Shown here piece by piece: positions 1 to 7,882 of a DNA stretch of 64,000 nt; positions within the stretch are counted from its first letter, which is position 1; each line of letters starts with the position of its first letter. The notes beneath the pieces were generated by a model. The model was given only the letters and a program-made list of their open reading frames with translations. It had not been told where the DNA came from and made no database searches. Origin of the DNA: Chitinophaga japonensis (lineage in GTDB: Bacteria > Bacteroidota > Bacteroidia > Chitinophagales > Chitinophagaceae); NCBI RefSeq assembly GCF_007830125.1, contig NZ_VLLG01000002.1, positions 124,001-188,000 on the forward strand, given 5' to 3'. The position numbers were made by a program, and so were the translations under genes.

Positions 1-249
1 ATCAGCGCTGCCCTGGATGGCGAGCTGGACAGGCTGGCCTACATGGAGCATAACATCTTCGGCTTTGCCGTTCCCGAGCTGTGCCCCGGCGTACCGGCGG
101 ATATACTGGACCCGCGGAGTACCTGGGAGGACAAGGCCGCTTATGACCGGCAGGCCGGTAACCTGGCCGCGCAGTTTGTGCAGAACTTCAGCAAGTACGC
201 CGCACAAACACCGGCAGAGATACTGGCCGCCGCGCCAAAGATGTTGTAA
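1..249 (+). CDS. pckA: phosphoenolpyruvate carboxykinase (ATP), C-terminal fragment
   Basis: Only the last 82 codons are inside the window, and the reading frame enters at base 1. The residues FAVPELCPGVPADILDPRS, followed by TWEDKAAYD and a final AAQFVQNFSKY block, are the conserved C-terminal tail of ATP-dependent PEP carboxykinase, which converts oxaloacetate to PEP in gluconeogenesis. The catalytic core lies outside the window, so activity cannot be judged. The stop TAA is followed by an AT-rich, weakly palindromic stretch without a clear T-run, so no strong terminator is visible. The identification rests on the tail alone but that tail is distinctive. Confidence 0.88.
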   Translation: MSAALDGELDRLAYMEHNIFGFAVPELCPGVPADILDPRSTWEDKAAYDRQAGNLAAQFVQNFSKYAAQTPAEILAAAPKML

Positions 250-390
250 CATAACTGTTATAACAACTAAAAAAAATTTGTATAAAATTTAACTTTTACG
301 AAAAAGTGCCTATATTGTAGGCCTTGTGCTTTTATAATTTCCACTAAACCATCAACTGTAAGTTCCACCAGCGCGCCTTCAGCCGCCAAC

Positions 391-448
391 GCAAAACAAG
401 TTCCAGTAAATTTATCCTGTAGGGATAGTACACGGGAACTTGTTTTGC
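391..448. repeat. nested symmetric hairpin in the pckA-folD spacer
   Basis: A perfect 14-bp inverted repeat (391-404 against 435-448, core GCAAAACAAGTTCC) encloses a second 5-bp stem (413-417 against 423-427). The 7-8 base internal loops on the two sides are almost symmetric. The whole 58-base unit lies in the 342-base gap between pckA and folD. It could be an RNA hairpin, a transcription attenuator or a dispersed palindromic repeat. An 81-codon reading frame crosses it on the minus strand, but the palindrome explains the sequence better than a protein does. Confidence 0.6.
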
Positions 449-482
449 GGGACTTACCCGCCCTGACCCCCTCCCCCTTCGG

Positions 483-577
483 AATTATTAAGAATGAATA
501 ATTAATAGGCATTACATCAGGTGTTTCGCTGAAAGACTTGTGCTACGGATATTATTAATTATTCATTCTTAATTATT
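483..577. repeat. AT-rich heptad inverted repeat upstream of folD
   Basis: The arms 483-507 and 553-577 are inverted copies with 24 of 25 bases matching. Each arm is built of degenerate 7-bp units such as TATTAAT, TATTCAT and TCTTAAT. The last unit of the right arm runs directly into the folD promoter element at 581. It belongs to the family of period-7 spacer arrays seen elsewhere in the window. Confidence 0.7.
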
Positions 578-580
578 AAT

Positions 581-588
581 TACTTTTG
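581..588 (+). promoter_or_regulatory. -7 promoter element of folD
   Basis: TACTTTTG matches the Bacteroidota -7 consensus TAnnTTTG exactly. It lies only 3 bases before the ATG at 592, so transcription should begin at or beside the start codon and give a leaderless or nearly leaderless mRNA. No clear -33 TTTG is visible. Confidence 0.55.
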
Positions 589-591
589 CGC

Positions 592-1479
592 ATGCAAATT
601 TTAGACGGGAAACTTGTTTCAGCGGCTATAAAAGCCCAACTGGCCGAGAAAGTGGCCGAACTAAAGCTCACCGGAAAAAAAATCCCTCACCTGGCAGCCA
701 TCCTGGTTGGCGATAATCCGGCAAGTGAAACGTACGTGGCATCCAAAGTAAAATCCTGCGCGGAAATAGGGTATAACAGCACTTTGCTGCGCTTTGACGC
801 GCAGATATCAGAAAAGCACCTGCTGGACAATATCACCCTGCTCAATGAAAACGCCGATGTGGATGGTATTCTTGTACAATTACCCTTACCCAAGCATATC
901 AACGAAGAGCTGGTGATCAACACTATTGATCCAAGCAAGGACGTAGACGGTTTTCACCCGGTGAACGTAGGCAAGATGGTGAGCGGGCTGCCCACCTTTA
1001 TCCCGGCTACGCCTTACGGTATCATGCTGATGCTGGAGCACTACAATATCCCTACCAGGGGAAAGCATGCGGTGGTAATAGGCCGCAGCCATATTGTAGG
1101 CACACCGGTGAGCATACTGCTGAGCCGTAACAGCTACCCCGGCAACAGCACGGTTACGCTTTGCCACTCGCAAACGGCCAACCTGTCCGAGCTGTGCCGG
1201 CAGGCGGATATCATTGTGGCAGCCATCGGCAGGCCCAACTTTGTAACCGCCGATATGGTGAAAGAAGGCGCGGTAGTAGTGGACGTGGGCATCAACCGGA
1301 TACCGGATGCCAGTAAGAAAAGCGGGTTCCGCCTTATTGGCGACGTAAAATACGACGAGGTAGCGCCCAAATGCAGCTACATCACCCCCGTGCCGGGCGG
1401 CGTAGGCCCCATGACCATTGCAGCCCTGCTGAAGAACACGTATCATGCATCTATCGGCCAGAAGGTGAACATGAATTAG
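592..1479 (+). CDS. folD: bifunctional methylenetetrahydrofolate dehydrogenase / methenyltetrahydrofolate cyclohydrolase
   Basis: This 295-residue cytosolic enzyme interconverts 5,10-methylene-, methenyl- and 10-formyl-tetrahydrofolate using NADP. Visible family signatures are [12 protein letters not shown] with the catalytic lysine, VQLPLPKHI, the Rossmann segment [13 protein letters not shown], and the C-terminal [15 protein letters not shown]. The length is typical. The start was taken at ATG 592 (MQILDGKL) rather than the TTG two codons upstream, because the family begins here and the promoter element ends at 588. The stop codon TAG is the first triplet of the hairpin 1477-1509. Confidence 0.96.
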   Translation: MQILDGKLVSAAIKAQLAEKVAELKLTGKKIPHLAAILVGDNPASETYVASKVKSCAEIGYNSTLLRFDAQISEKHLLDNITLLNENADVDGILVQLPLPKHINEELVINTIDPSKDVDGFHPVNVGKMVSGLPTFIPATPYGIMLMLEHYNIPTRGKHAVVIGRSHIVGTPVSILLSRNSYPGNSTVTLCHSQTANLSELCRQADIIVAAIGRPNFVTADMVKEGAVVVDVGINRIPDASKKSGFRLIGDVKYDEVAPKCSYITPVPGGVGPMTIAALLKNTYHASIGQKVNMN

Positions 1480-1509
1480 TGAAAAGTGATCACCTTTCAC
1501 TTTTCACTA
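1477..1509. terminator. hairpin between folD and queE
   Basis: The arms 1477-1488 (TAGTGAAAAGTG) and 1498-1509 are perfect 12-bp inverted copies with a 9-base loop. The left arm begins with the folD stop codon, and the right arm overlaps the first two bases of the queE -7 element. The array has a 7-bp periodicity (TCACCTT, TCACTTT, TCACTAC). It is probably a folD terminator, although no long T-run follows. Confidence 0.6.
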
Positions 1510-1515
1510 CCTTTG
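1508..1515 (+). promoter_or_regulatory. -7 promoter element of queE
   Basis: TACCTTTG matches TAnnTTTG exactly and ends 4 bases before the queE ATG at 1520, which implies a very short or absent 5' leader. Confidence 0.55.
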
Positions 1516-1519
1516 CAGT

Positions 1520-2152
1520 ATGTCAACAACCATTACCCATAGTAACGTTCAGACGGAGACCTTGCCTGTAATGGAGCGCTTCTACACCCTGCAGGGTGAA
1601 GGCTTCTACCAGGGCCAGGCCGCGTATTTTATACGCCTGGGCGGATGTGATGTTGGCTGCCACTGGTGCGATGTAAAGGATAGCTGGGATGCCGCCCGGC
1701 ACCCGGTATTGCCGGTAACGGAGCTGGCTGCTGAAGCCGCGCAGCATCCGGGCCGCATTGCCGTTATCACGGGCGGTGAGCCCCTAATGCACAACCTGGA
1801 CGCCCTCTGCCAGGCCCTGCACCAGCAGGGATTCCGTACCCATATTGAAACCTCCGGCTCCTCTCCCCTGAGCGGGCAATGGGACTGGATCACCCTCTCG
1901 CCCAAAAAATTCAAAGCCCCCCTCCCGGAAATATGCGCGCAGGCAAATGAGCTGAAGGTGGTGATCTTCAACAAAACGGATTTTGCCTGGGCGGAAAAAT
2001 ATGCCGCGCTCGCCGGCAAAGACTGCAAACTGTACCTGCAGCCGGAATGGGACCGTGCCGCAGAAATGACCCCGCTGATCATTGACTACATCAAAGCCCA
2101 CCCGGAATGGCAACTCAGCCTGCAGGTACACAAGTATATCAATGTGCCCTGA
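1520..2152 (+). CDS. queE: 7-carboxy-7-deazaguanine synthase, radical SAM
   Basis: QueE converts 6-carboxy-tetrahydropterin to 7-carboxy-7-deazaguanine, a step toward preQ0 and the tRNA base queuosine. The 210-residue protein has the radical-SAM cluster motif Cx3Cx2C at C43, C47 and C50 (GGCDVGCHWC), the substrate motif LQGEGFYQGQAAYFIRLGG and the SAM-binding ITGGEP. The C-terminal LQVHKYINVP is typical of the family. QueD and FolE, which supply its substrate, lie at 33.3-34.4 kb in the same window. A short hairpin (2161-2166 with 2171-2176) follows the stop. Confidence 0.94.
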   Translation: MSTTITHSNVQTETLPVMERFYTLQGEGFYQGQAAYFIRLGGCDVGCHWCDVKDSWDAARHPVLPVTELAAEAAQHPGRIAVITGGEPLMHNLDALCQALHQQGFRTHIETSGSSPLSGQWDWITLSPKKFKAPLPEICAQANELKVVIFNKTDFAWAEKYAALAGKDCKLYLQPEWDRAAEMTPLIIDYIKAHPEWQLSLQVHKYINVP

Positions 2153-2218
2153 CAACGTGCGGATATGTCTATATCCTGATGAGGAAATAATATAATATAT
2201 CTTCGCGTTAATTCATTA

Positions 2219-2250
2219 GCACATCAGCAGATTTGCACATCAGCACATTA
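2219..2250 (+). repeat. period-8 array upstream of the PorE-like gene
   Basis: Four consecutive octamers, GCACATCA, GCAGATTT, GCACATCA and GCACATTA, occupy the spacer just before the start codon at 2259. A further GCACATG runs into that start codon. No inverted partner is seen here. The unit resembles the octamers at 26976, 32242 and 44331. Confidence 0.6.
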
Positions 2251-2258
2251 TTAAGCAC

Positions 2259-4145
2259 ATGATGAAATTACTATTGACCGGTTGCCTGTTATTAGGTGGT
2301 ATATATGCGCAGGCACAGGCGGTGACCTATGAGAACGCTCGCAAGAAAGCACAGGCCAGCTTTGACAATGCTATTAATGCCATCCGGGAGTATAAGGATG
2401 CGGAAGCCATTCGTTACCTGCAGGAAGCGATCCGCACCGAGCCGAATTTTGCAGATGCTTACGGGCAGATGGGCATTACCTATGTGCAGATGAAAAAGTA
2501 CGCGGAGGCCATTGCCAGCTTTGAAAAGCTGCAACAACTGGACAGCAGCGGCCTGCGCCCTGCGCTGCTCTCTTATTCGAGGGCGCTGGCTGGTAACGGC
2601 CGCTTTGCTGAAGCGCTGCAAATGATCAACCGGTACCTGCAGATCTCCGGCAGGAAAAACCCCAAGGCGGAGCAACAGAAAGCCAGCTACGAATTTGCTT
2701 TAAAAGCACCCTCCGGGCAGGTGCCTTTTGAGCCGCACAACCTGGGCGACCCGGTGAACACAAAAGATCCTGAATATTTCCCCAGCCTGACCATTGATGA
2801 TAAGACGCTGATCTTTACCCGCAGGGTGGATGGTAAAAATGAGGACTTCTTCATTTCCCGGCGCGACAGCGCTCAATGGCAGCCCGCTGCTGATATGGGC
2901 GAGCCGGTGAACAGCGCGTTCAATGAAGGCGCCCAGCAGATATCGCAGGATGGCGAGATGCTGGTATTTACCGGTTGCGAATTTCCGAACGGCAGAGGCA
3001 GTTGCGATATTTACTACTCCCTGAAAACAAAGGACGGCTGGTCCGCCCCCAAAAATATAGGCGCCGCCGTGAATACCCGCGACTGGGAATCGCAACCCTG
3101 CCTGTCCGCAGACAAACAGACCCTGTACTTTACACGGGAAACACCGGACAACGGCGCAGACATCTTTATGAGCCAGCGGCAGCCCGACGGGCGGTGGGGA
3201 ACAGCGGAAAAACTGGGGCCCAATATTAATACCCCCGGCCGCGAAACCACGCCTTTCATACATGCAGATAACCAGACGCTCTTCTTTGCCTCCAACGGGC
3301 ACCCCGGCTATGGCGGCATGGACATTTTCTACAGCCGCCGGCAGCCGGACGGCGCCTGGGGTACGCCCGTCAACCTGGGCTATCCTATCAACACCATTGA
3401 CGAAGACGCCAGCCTGATCGTAGCGGCGGACGGCAAAACCGCCTACTTCGCCTCCGACCGTACGGACAGCCGGGGCGCGCTGGACATTTACAGCTTTGAG
3501 CTGTACCCTGCGGCCAGGCCCCTGCCCACCTTATACGTAACAGGCTATGTATATGATGCTAAAACGCAGGAACGCCTGACTACCGACCTGGAACTGACAG
3601 ACCTGGAGACCGGCTTTACCGTGGCCCGGGTGCAAAGCAGTGACAGCGGCCGGTACCTGGTGCCCCTGCCTGTAGGAAAAGCCTATGCCTTTAACGTGAA
3701 CAAACGCGGCTACCTCTTCTACTCCGGTAATTTTTCATTGCCGCAGGAACAGGCCGGCGTGCCGCCTGAAAAGAACATTCCCCTGCAGCCCATTGAGGCC
3801 AATGCCGTTGTAGTGCTGCACAACATTTTCTTTGAGAGCAAACAGTACACCCTGCAACCGGCCTCCAAAACAGAGCTGGACAAGCTCGTAAAACTACTGC
3901 AGGAAAATGCCGGGCTGGTAACGGAGATCAGCGGGCATACGGACAATGTGGGCTCCGACGAGGATAACTTACTGCTGTCCACCAACCGCGCCAAAGCCGT
4001 GGTGGCCTATCTTACCGAACATGGCATTGCAGCAGACCGCCTGCGCGCCAAAGGCTATGGAGAAACCAGGCCGGTGGCAGATAACGATACGGAAGAAGGC
4101 CGTGCAAAGAACAGGCGAACGGAGTTCAAGGTGGTAGGGCTTTGA
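2259..4145 (+). CDS. PorE-like OmpA-family protein (TPR, beta-propeller, CRD, OmpA domains)
   Basis: This 628-residue envelope protein has a signal peptide (residues 1-20, ending AQA), TPR repeats (about 24-145), and five PD40/WD40-like blades (about 160-410) recognisable by repeats such as NLGDPVNTKDPEYFPSL. A carboxypeptidase-regulatory-like domain follows (about 425-500), then an OmpA C-terminal peptidoglycan-binding domain (about 525-628, with SGHTDNVG and NRRTEF). This domain order is that of PorE, a type IX secretion component that links the machine to peptidoglycan. Paralogues with the same order are common in Bacteroidota, so the T9SS role is inference. A lipobox-like LTGC at residue 9 is probably too close to the N-terminus to be used. 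It converges with the next gene with no gap. Confidence 0.8.
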   Translation: MMKLLLTGCLLLGGIYAQAQAVTYENARKKAQASFDNAINAIREYKDAEAIRYLQEAIRTEPNFADAYGQMGITYVQMKKYAEAIASFEKLQQLDSSGLRPALLSYSRALAGNGRFAEALQMINRYLQISGRKNPKAEQQKASYEFALKAPSGQVPFEPHNLGDPVNTKDPEYFPSLTIDDKTLIFTRRVDGKNEDFFISRRDSAQWQPAADMGEPVNSAFNEGAQQISQDGEMLVFTGCEFPNGRGSCDIYYSLKTKDGWSAPKNIGAAVNTRDWESQPCLSADKQTLYFTRETPDNGADIFMSQRQPDGRWGTAEKLGPNINTPGRETTPFIHADNQTLFFASNGHPGYGGMDIFYSRRQPDGAWGTPVNLGYPINTIDEDASLIVAADGKTAYFASDRTDSRGALDIYSFELYPAARPLPTLYVTGYVYDAKTQERLTTDLELTDLETGFTVARVQSSDSGRYLVPLPVGKAYAFNVNKRGYLFYSGNFSLPQEQAGVPPEKNIPLQPIEANAVVVLHNIFFESKQYTLQPASKTELDKLVKLLQENAGLVTEISGHTDNVGSDEDNLLLSTNRAKAVVAYLTEHGIAADRLRAKGYGETRPVADNDTEEGRAKNRRTEFKVVGL

Positions 4146-4958
4146 TCAGTAGGTTTCCAGTTTCCCCTGCAGCAACGTATCCTGCTGCTGTACCGGCAGG
4201 TTGTACCGGAAGTTGAGCAATGCGCCCAGCCAGTCGCCGTACATGGCATTGGGCAGTACAATAAAGCGGCGCCCGAAAGCTGTAGCCGTCTTGTCCGTAG
4301 CCTGTTCCCTTGCCGCATAAGGCTGTTTGTCGAAGATATCTGAAAAATCGCCCAGGTTATCTCCCAGCAGCAGGAGGATATCATGCGTTTGCAATACCTG
4401 CTGCCGCCGGGGCTCTTTGCCGGAGCTGACGGTCTTCAGCAGCAGGTGCTGTGCGTCCGCATCCGGGAATCCCCATCGCCGCAGGTTCTGCAGCGTGCCT
4501 TCCCGCTCCGCTTCCGCACGGTTGGTAATATAGAACACCCGCACCCCCCTGGATGCCGCATACCGTAGAAAAGACAATGCACCGGGCACCGTATCGCAGG
4601 CTGCTTGGGCGGTCCAGCGCTGCCAGGCGCTGTCGCTGTACGCACGGCCGGCCAATGCGGTGTGCACGGTAAAGGGACCGTTATCCAGGATGGTTTCGTC
4701 AATATCCGTTACAATAGCAGGAGGTTTTGCCCTGTCCTGCTGCAGGTACTGGTCCAGTCGCAGGGCGGCCGTGTTATACGCCTGGAAGCATAATGCCTTG
4801 TATTCCGCCGCGCGTTGCTGCCACAATGCACCCCATGCGGGGCCGTAAGGCAGCAGGGAAGCGGGAGCAGTAGCTGCTTTTTGCGGCAGCGGCCGGGGAG
4901 TGCTGCATGCCATTAACACGGTGATTATCACGGCAATGCCTGTTTGTTGTTTACGCAT
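4146..4958 (-). CDS. HAD-superfamily acid phosphatase, lipoprotein e(P4) type
   Basis: This 270-residue lipoprotein begins with a signal sequence ending in a lipobox (VLMAC) and has HAD phosphatase motifs. The nucleophile motif is DIDETILDN, motif II is in FYITNR, and the acidic motif is GDNLGDFSD. These match class C acid phosphatases/5'-nucleotidases of the e(P4) family, which dephosphorylate nucleotides at the outer membrane. The start was set at the internal ATG 4958 (MRKQQTG) because the longer frame adds ten residues before a normal lipoprotein signal. The stop abuts the stop of the PorE-like gene. It is divergent from dprA. Confidence 0.88.
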   Translation of the reverse strand: MRKQQTGIAVIITVLMACSTPRPLPQKAATAPASLLPYGPAWGALWQQRAAEYKALCFQAYNTAALRLDQYLQQDRAKPPAIVTDIDETILDNGPFTVHTALAGRAYSDSAWQRWTAQAACDTVPGALSFLRYAASRGVRVFYITNRAEAEREGTLQNLRRWGFPDADAQHLLLKTVSSGKEPRRQQVLQTHDILLLLGDNLGDFSDIFDKQPYAAREQATDKTATAFGRRFIVLPNAMYGDWLGALLNFRYNLPVQQQDTLLQGKLETY

Positions 4959-5025
4959 GCTTGTGGAAAAGAAAATTTTTAAGGCCAAAGGGAAAGTAGT
5001 ATTTTAGGATAAATTTAGGACATCC

Positions 5026-6135
5026 ATGTTTGCGCCTACTGAATTATTTTACCAGATAGCCCTGACGCAAATTCCACAGATCGGCGACGTGCTCGCCAAA
5101 AAATTAGCAGATCATTTTGGTAACGCCAGTAACATTTTCAGCGCCCTGCAACGGGAGTTGGAAAAGATACCGGAAATAGGCGCTGTAAGAGCCGCCGCCA
5201 TCAAGCAGTTCCGGGATTTTGACCGCGTGGAGGCGGAGATCCGCTTCATTGAAAAATACAACATACAGCCCGTTTTTTACGGGCACCCCGCCTACCCGCA
5301 AAAGCTGCGGGACTGCTATGACAGCCCTTTGCTGCTGTACTTTAAAGGCAATGCCCCGCTCCATACCTCCCGGGTGCTCAGCATTGTAGGCACCCGTACG
5401 CCGGGCAGCTATGGCCGGGACATATGCGAGCAGATCGTGGCCGGGCTGACCGGGCACCATGTAACCATCGTCAGCGGCATGGCCTACGGTATAGATATCA
5501 TTGCCCACAAAGCCGCACTGCAACACGGCATACCCACTGTTGGCGTACTGGCCCACGGGCTGGACCGTATTTACCCGGCCGCGCATAAAAGCACCGCCAC
5601 CGCCATGCTGGAAAACGGCGGCCTGCTCACCGACTTTATCAGCGGCACCGCGCCGGACAAACAGAACTTTCCCAAACGCAACCGCATCGTAGCCGGCATC
5701 AGCGACGCTACCCTGGTCATAGAAAGCGGCCTGCAGGGCGGCTCCCTGATCACCGCCGCCATTGCCAACAGCTATAACCGCGATGTGCTGGCCGTTCCCG
5801 GCCGTGTTGGCGATCCACATGCCGATGGCTGTCATCACCTGATCAAAACCCACCGCGCCGCCCTCGTTACCAGTGCGGCGGACATACTGGAGCTCATGGG
5901 CTGGCAGCCTGCCGCCCCGGCGCCCTCCGTACGCCAGCGGGCGATGTTCGTTCCCCTGGACCCGGAAGAACAGGAGGTGGTGGCCTTTTTCGAGGAAAAC
6001 CCCGAGCGGCATTTTGACGACCTGTCCCGCCACTGCCGCCTGCCGGGCAGCATGCTGAACGCCGTGCTGCTCAAGCTGGAGATGTATAGCCTGGTAAAAA
6101 GCATGCCGGGGCAGCGGTATAGATTAATATGCTAA
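5026..6135 (+). CDS. dprA: DNA-processing protein DprA (Smf)
   Basis: DprA binds incoming single-stranded DNA and loads RecA during natural transformation. The 369-residue protein has an N-terminal helix-hairpin-helix/SAM region (LTQIPQIGDVLAKKLADHFG) and a Rossmann core with VGTRTPGSYGR, SGMAYGID and FPKRNRIVAGIS. A C-terminal winged-helix DML1-like domain starts near residue 310 (LDPEEQEVVAFF). Length and order are normal. TAAATTTA at 5010-5017 is a 7-of-8 match to the -7 promoter consensus, 8 bases before the ATG. Confidence 0.95.
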   Translation: MFAPTELFYQIALTQIPQIGDVLAKKLADHFGNASNIFSALQRELEKIPEIGAVRAAAIKQFRDFDRVEAEIRFIEKYNIQPVFYGHPAYPQKLRDCYDSPLLLYFKGNAPLHTSRVLSIVGTRTPGSYGRDICEQIVAGLTGHHVTIVSGMAYGIDIIAHKAALQHGIPTVGVLAHGLDRIYPAAHKSTATAMLENGGLLTDFISGTAPDKQNFPKRNRIVAGISDATLVIESGLQGGSLITAAIANSYNRDVLAVPGRVGDPHADGCHHLIKTHRAALVTSAADILELMGWQPAAPAPSVRQRAMFVPLDPEEQEVVAFFEENPERHFDDLSRHCRLPGSMLNAVLLKLEMYSLVKSMPGQRYRLIC

Positions 6136-6182
6136 GCAGGGCAATACCCCAAAACACGTTTTTCTAATTCCGTAAATAGCCG

Positions 6183-6190
6183 TACATTTG
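6183..6190 (+). promoter_or_regulatory. -7 promoter element of guaB
   Basis: TACATTTG is an exact TAnnTTTG match, with a leader of about 30 bases to the ATG at 6228. It argues for the internal ATG rather than the GTG at 6192, which lies almost at the expected transcription start. Confidence 0.5.
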
Positions 6191-6227
6191 CGTGCAATTA
6201 TTTTTAAACAGCACAAATAATTGCAAC

Positions 6228-7700
6228 ATGCCTGCGGGAAAAACCAAACCGAAGTTTGTAGATGACGGCCTAACATTTGACGATGTACTCCTGGTTCCGG
6301 CCTATTCTGAAGTATTGCCGAAAGAAGTAAATATCTCCACCCAACTTACCAAGCAATTAAAGCTGAACATCCCGATGGTGTCCGCCGCTATGGATACGGT
6401 GACGGAAGCCAACCTGGCAATTGCCCTGGCAAGGGAGGGCGGTATCGGCATACTGCACAAGAATATGAGCATAGAAAAGCAGGCAGAGCAAGTGCGCCGC
6501 GTAAAACGCAGCGAGAACGGCCTGATACTGGACCCTGTTACCCTGCACGCCAATGCCACCATTGGACAGGCTTTGCAGTTGATGAAAGAGAACGGCATCG
6601 GCGGCATTCCCATTGTAGATGAGCAGAAGAAACTGGTAGGCATCCTCACCAACCGCGACCTCCGCTTTGAAAGGAACGCCAAACGCCTGGTAAGCGAGGT
6701 AATGACCAAAGACAACCTGGTAACCGCTCCCGAAGGCACCGACCTGAAAAAAGCAGAAAAAATACTCCAGCAATACAAGATCGAAAAGCTGCCGGTAGTC
6801 AGCAAGCAGGGTAAGCTGGTAGGGCTGATCACCTACCGCGACATCCTGCAGTTGACCAGCTATCCCAATGCTATTAAAGACGAATACGGCCGCCTGCTGG
6901 TAGGCGCCGCCCTGGGTATCACTCCCGACGTGCAGGACCGGGCGCAGGCCCTCATACAGGTAGGTGTGGACGTAGTTTGCCTGGACAGCTCCCATGGCCA
7001 TGCCATTGCCGTGCTGAACACCCTGAAGAAACTGAAAAAAGCATTCCCCAAGCTGCAGGTCATTGCCGGTAACGTAGCTACCGGCGAAGGCGCCAAAGCC
7101 CTCGTGGATGCCGGCGCGGATGCGGTAAAAGTAGGGGTGGGCCCCGGCTCCATCTGCACCACCCGCGTGGTAACGGGCGCAGGCTTTCCGCAGCTCTCCG
7201 CCATCATGAATGCTGCCGGAGCGATCAAAAAGTACGGCGTACCGGTGATAGCCGACGGTGGTATCCGCTATACCGGCGATATGGTAAAAGCCCTGGCCGC
7301 AGGCGCTTCCTGCATCATGGCCGGTTCCATATTTGCCGGCGTGGAAGAAAGCCCCGGAGAGACCATTATTTACGAAGGCCGTAAATTCAAATCCTATCGC
7401 GGCATGGGCTCCGTAGAAGCTATGCTGGAAGGCAGCAAGGACCGTTACTTCCAGGAAGAGGACGATATCAAGAAACTGGTGCCGGAAGGCATCGTAGGCC
7501 GGGTTCCCTACAAAGGCACCCTGTCTGAAGTGATCGCGCAATTTGTAGGCGGCCTGCGCGCAGGCATGGGGCTTACCGGCTCCAAAGATGTGAAGGCCCT
7601 GCAGGCAGCGCAGTTCATCAAGATCACTGCGGCTACCGTGAAGGAGAATCACCCGCACGATGTGGTGATCACCAAGGAAGCGCCGAACTACAGCCGTTAA
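6228..7700 (+). CDS. guaB: inosine-5'-monophosphate dehydrogenase
   Basis: GuaB oxidises IMP to XMP with NAD, the committed step of GMP synthesis. The 490-residue product has the N-terminal [15 protein letters not shown] signature and two CBS domains (about 95-215) inserted in the TIM barrel. The catalytic cysteine loop is [11 protein letters not shown], with [17 protein letters not shown] for phosphate binding, and a C-terminal flap ending [10 protein letters not shown]. The start at 6228 gives [14 protein letters not shown], the usual N-terminus. A strong intrinsic terminator follows at 7746-7778. Confidence 0.97.
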   Translation: MPAGKTKPKFVDDGLTFDDVLLVPAYSEVLPKEVNISTQLTKQLKLNIPMVSAAMDTVTEANLAIALAREGGIGILHKNMSIEKQAEQVRRVKRSENGLILDPVTLHANATIGQALQLMKENGIGGIPIVDEQKKLVGILTNRDLRFERNAKRLVSEVMTKDNLVTAPEGTDLKKAEKILQQYKIEKLPVVSKQGKLVGLITYRDILQLTSYPNAIKDEYGRLLVGAALGITPDVQDRAQALIQVGVDVVCLDSSHGHAIAVLNTLKKLKKAFPKLQVIAGNVATGEGAKALVDAGADAVKVGVGPGSICTTRVVTGAGFPQLSAIMNAAGAIKKYGVPVIADGGIRYTGDMVKALAAGASCIMAGSIFAGVEESPGETIIYEGRKFKSYRGMGSVEAMLEGSKDRYFQEEDDIKKLVPEGIVGRVPYKGTLSEVIAQFVGGLRAGMGLTGSKDVKALQAAQFIKITAATVKENHPHDVVITKEAPNYSR

Positions 7701-7745
7701 CCAAAGGCTGAAAAAAACCTGAGAAATGTTCATGCTAAATAGAGA

Positions 7746-7778
7746 AAAAGGGCCGGGAATTTTTTCCCGGCCTTTTTT
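7746..7778 (+). terminator. intrinsic terminator of guaB
   Basis: A GC-rich stem GGCCGGGA / TCCCGGCC (7751-7758 with 7765-7772), extended by flanking A and T runs, is followed by TTTTTT. This is a classical rho-independent terminator. Confidence 0.88.
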
Positions 7779-7856
7779 ATGCGCATGGCGCCACCGGCAT
7801 AAGCGGCAGATACCGGCCGGTGATCGATTTTTCATGTACCGTTAACATCAATACCT

Positions 7857-7864
7857 TATTTTTG
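7857..7864 (+). promoter_or_regulatory. -7 promoter element of lnt
   Basis: TATTTTTG is an exact TAnnTTTG match 18 bases before the lnt ATG at 7883, downstream of the guaB terminator. Confidence 0.5.
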
Positions 7865-7882
7865 ACCACTATTGCATAATAT

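Noticed and set aside
17-292. 91-codon plus-strand frame at the left edge
   Set aside because: It is out of frame with the clear PEP carboxykinase tail, which uses the frame ending at 249.
267-512. 81-codon minus-strand frame in the pckA-folD spacer
   Set aside because: It is fully explained by the nested palindrome 391-448 and the heptad arm 483-507; no start context or recognised family supports a protein.
6357-7835. 492-codon open frame on the minus strand opposite guaB
   Set aside because: It is the antisense of a clear IMP dehydrogenase gene, has no family features and a shadow composition rich in His, Gly and Gln. The same holds for long antisense frames at 10285-11724, 12229-13101, 19418-20410, 28980-30002, 38601-39638, 47319-48419 and 48603-49778.
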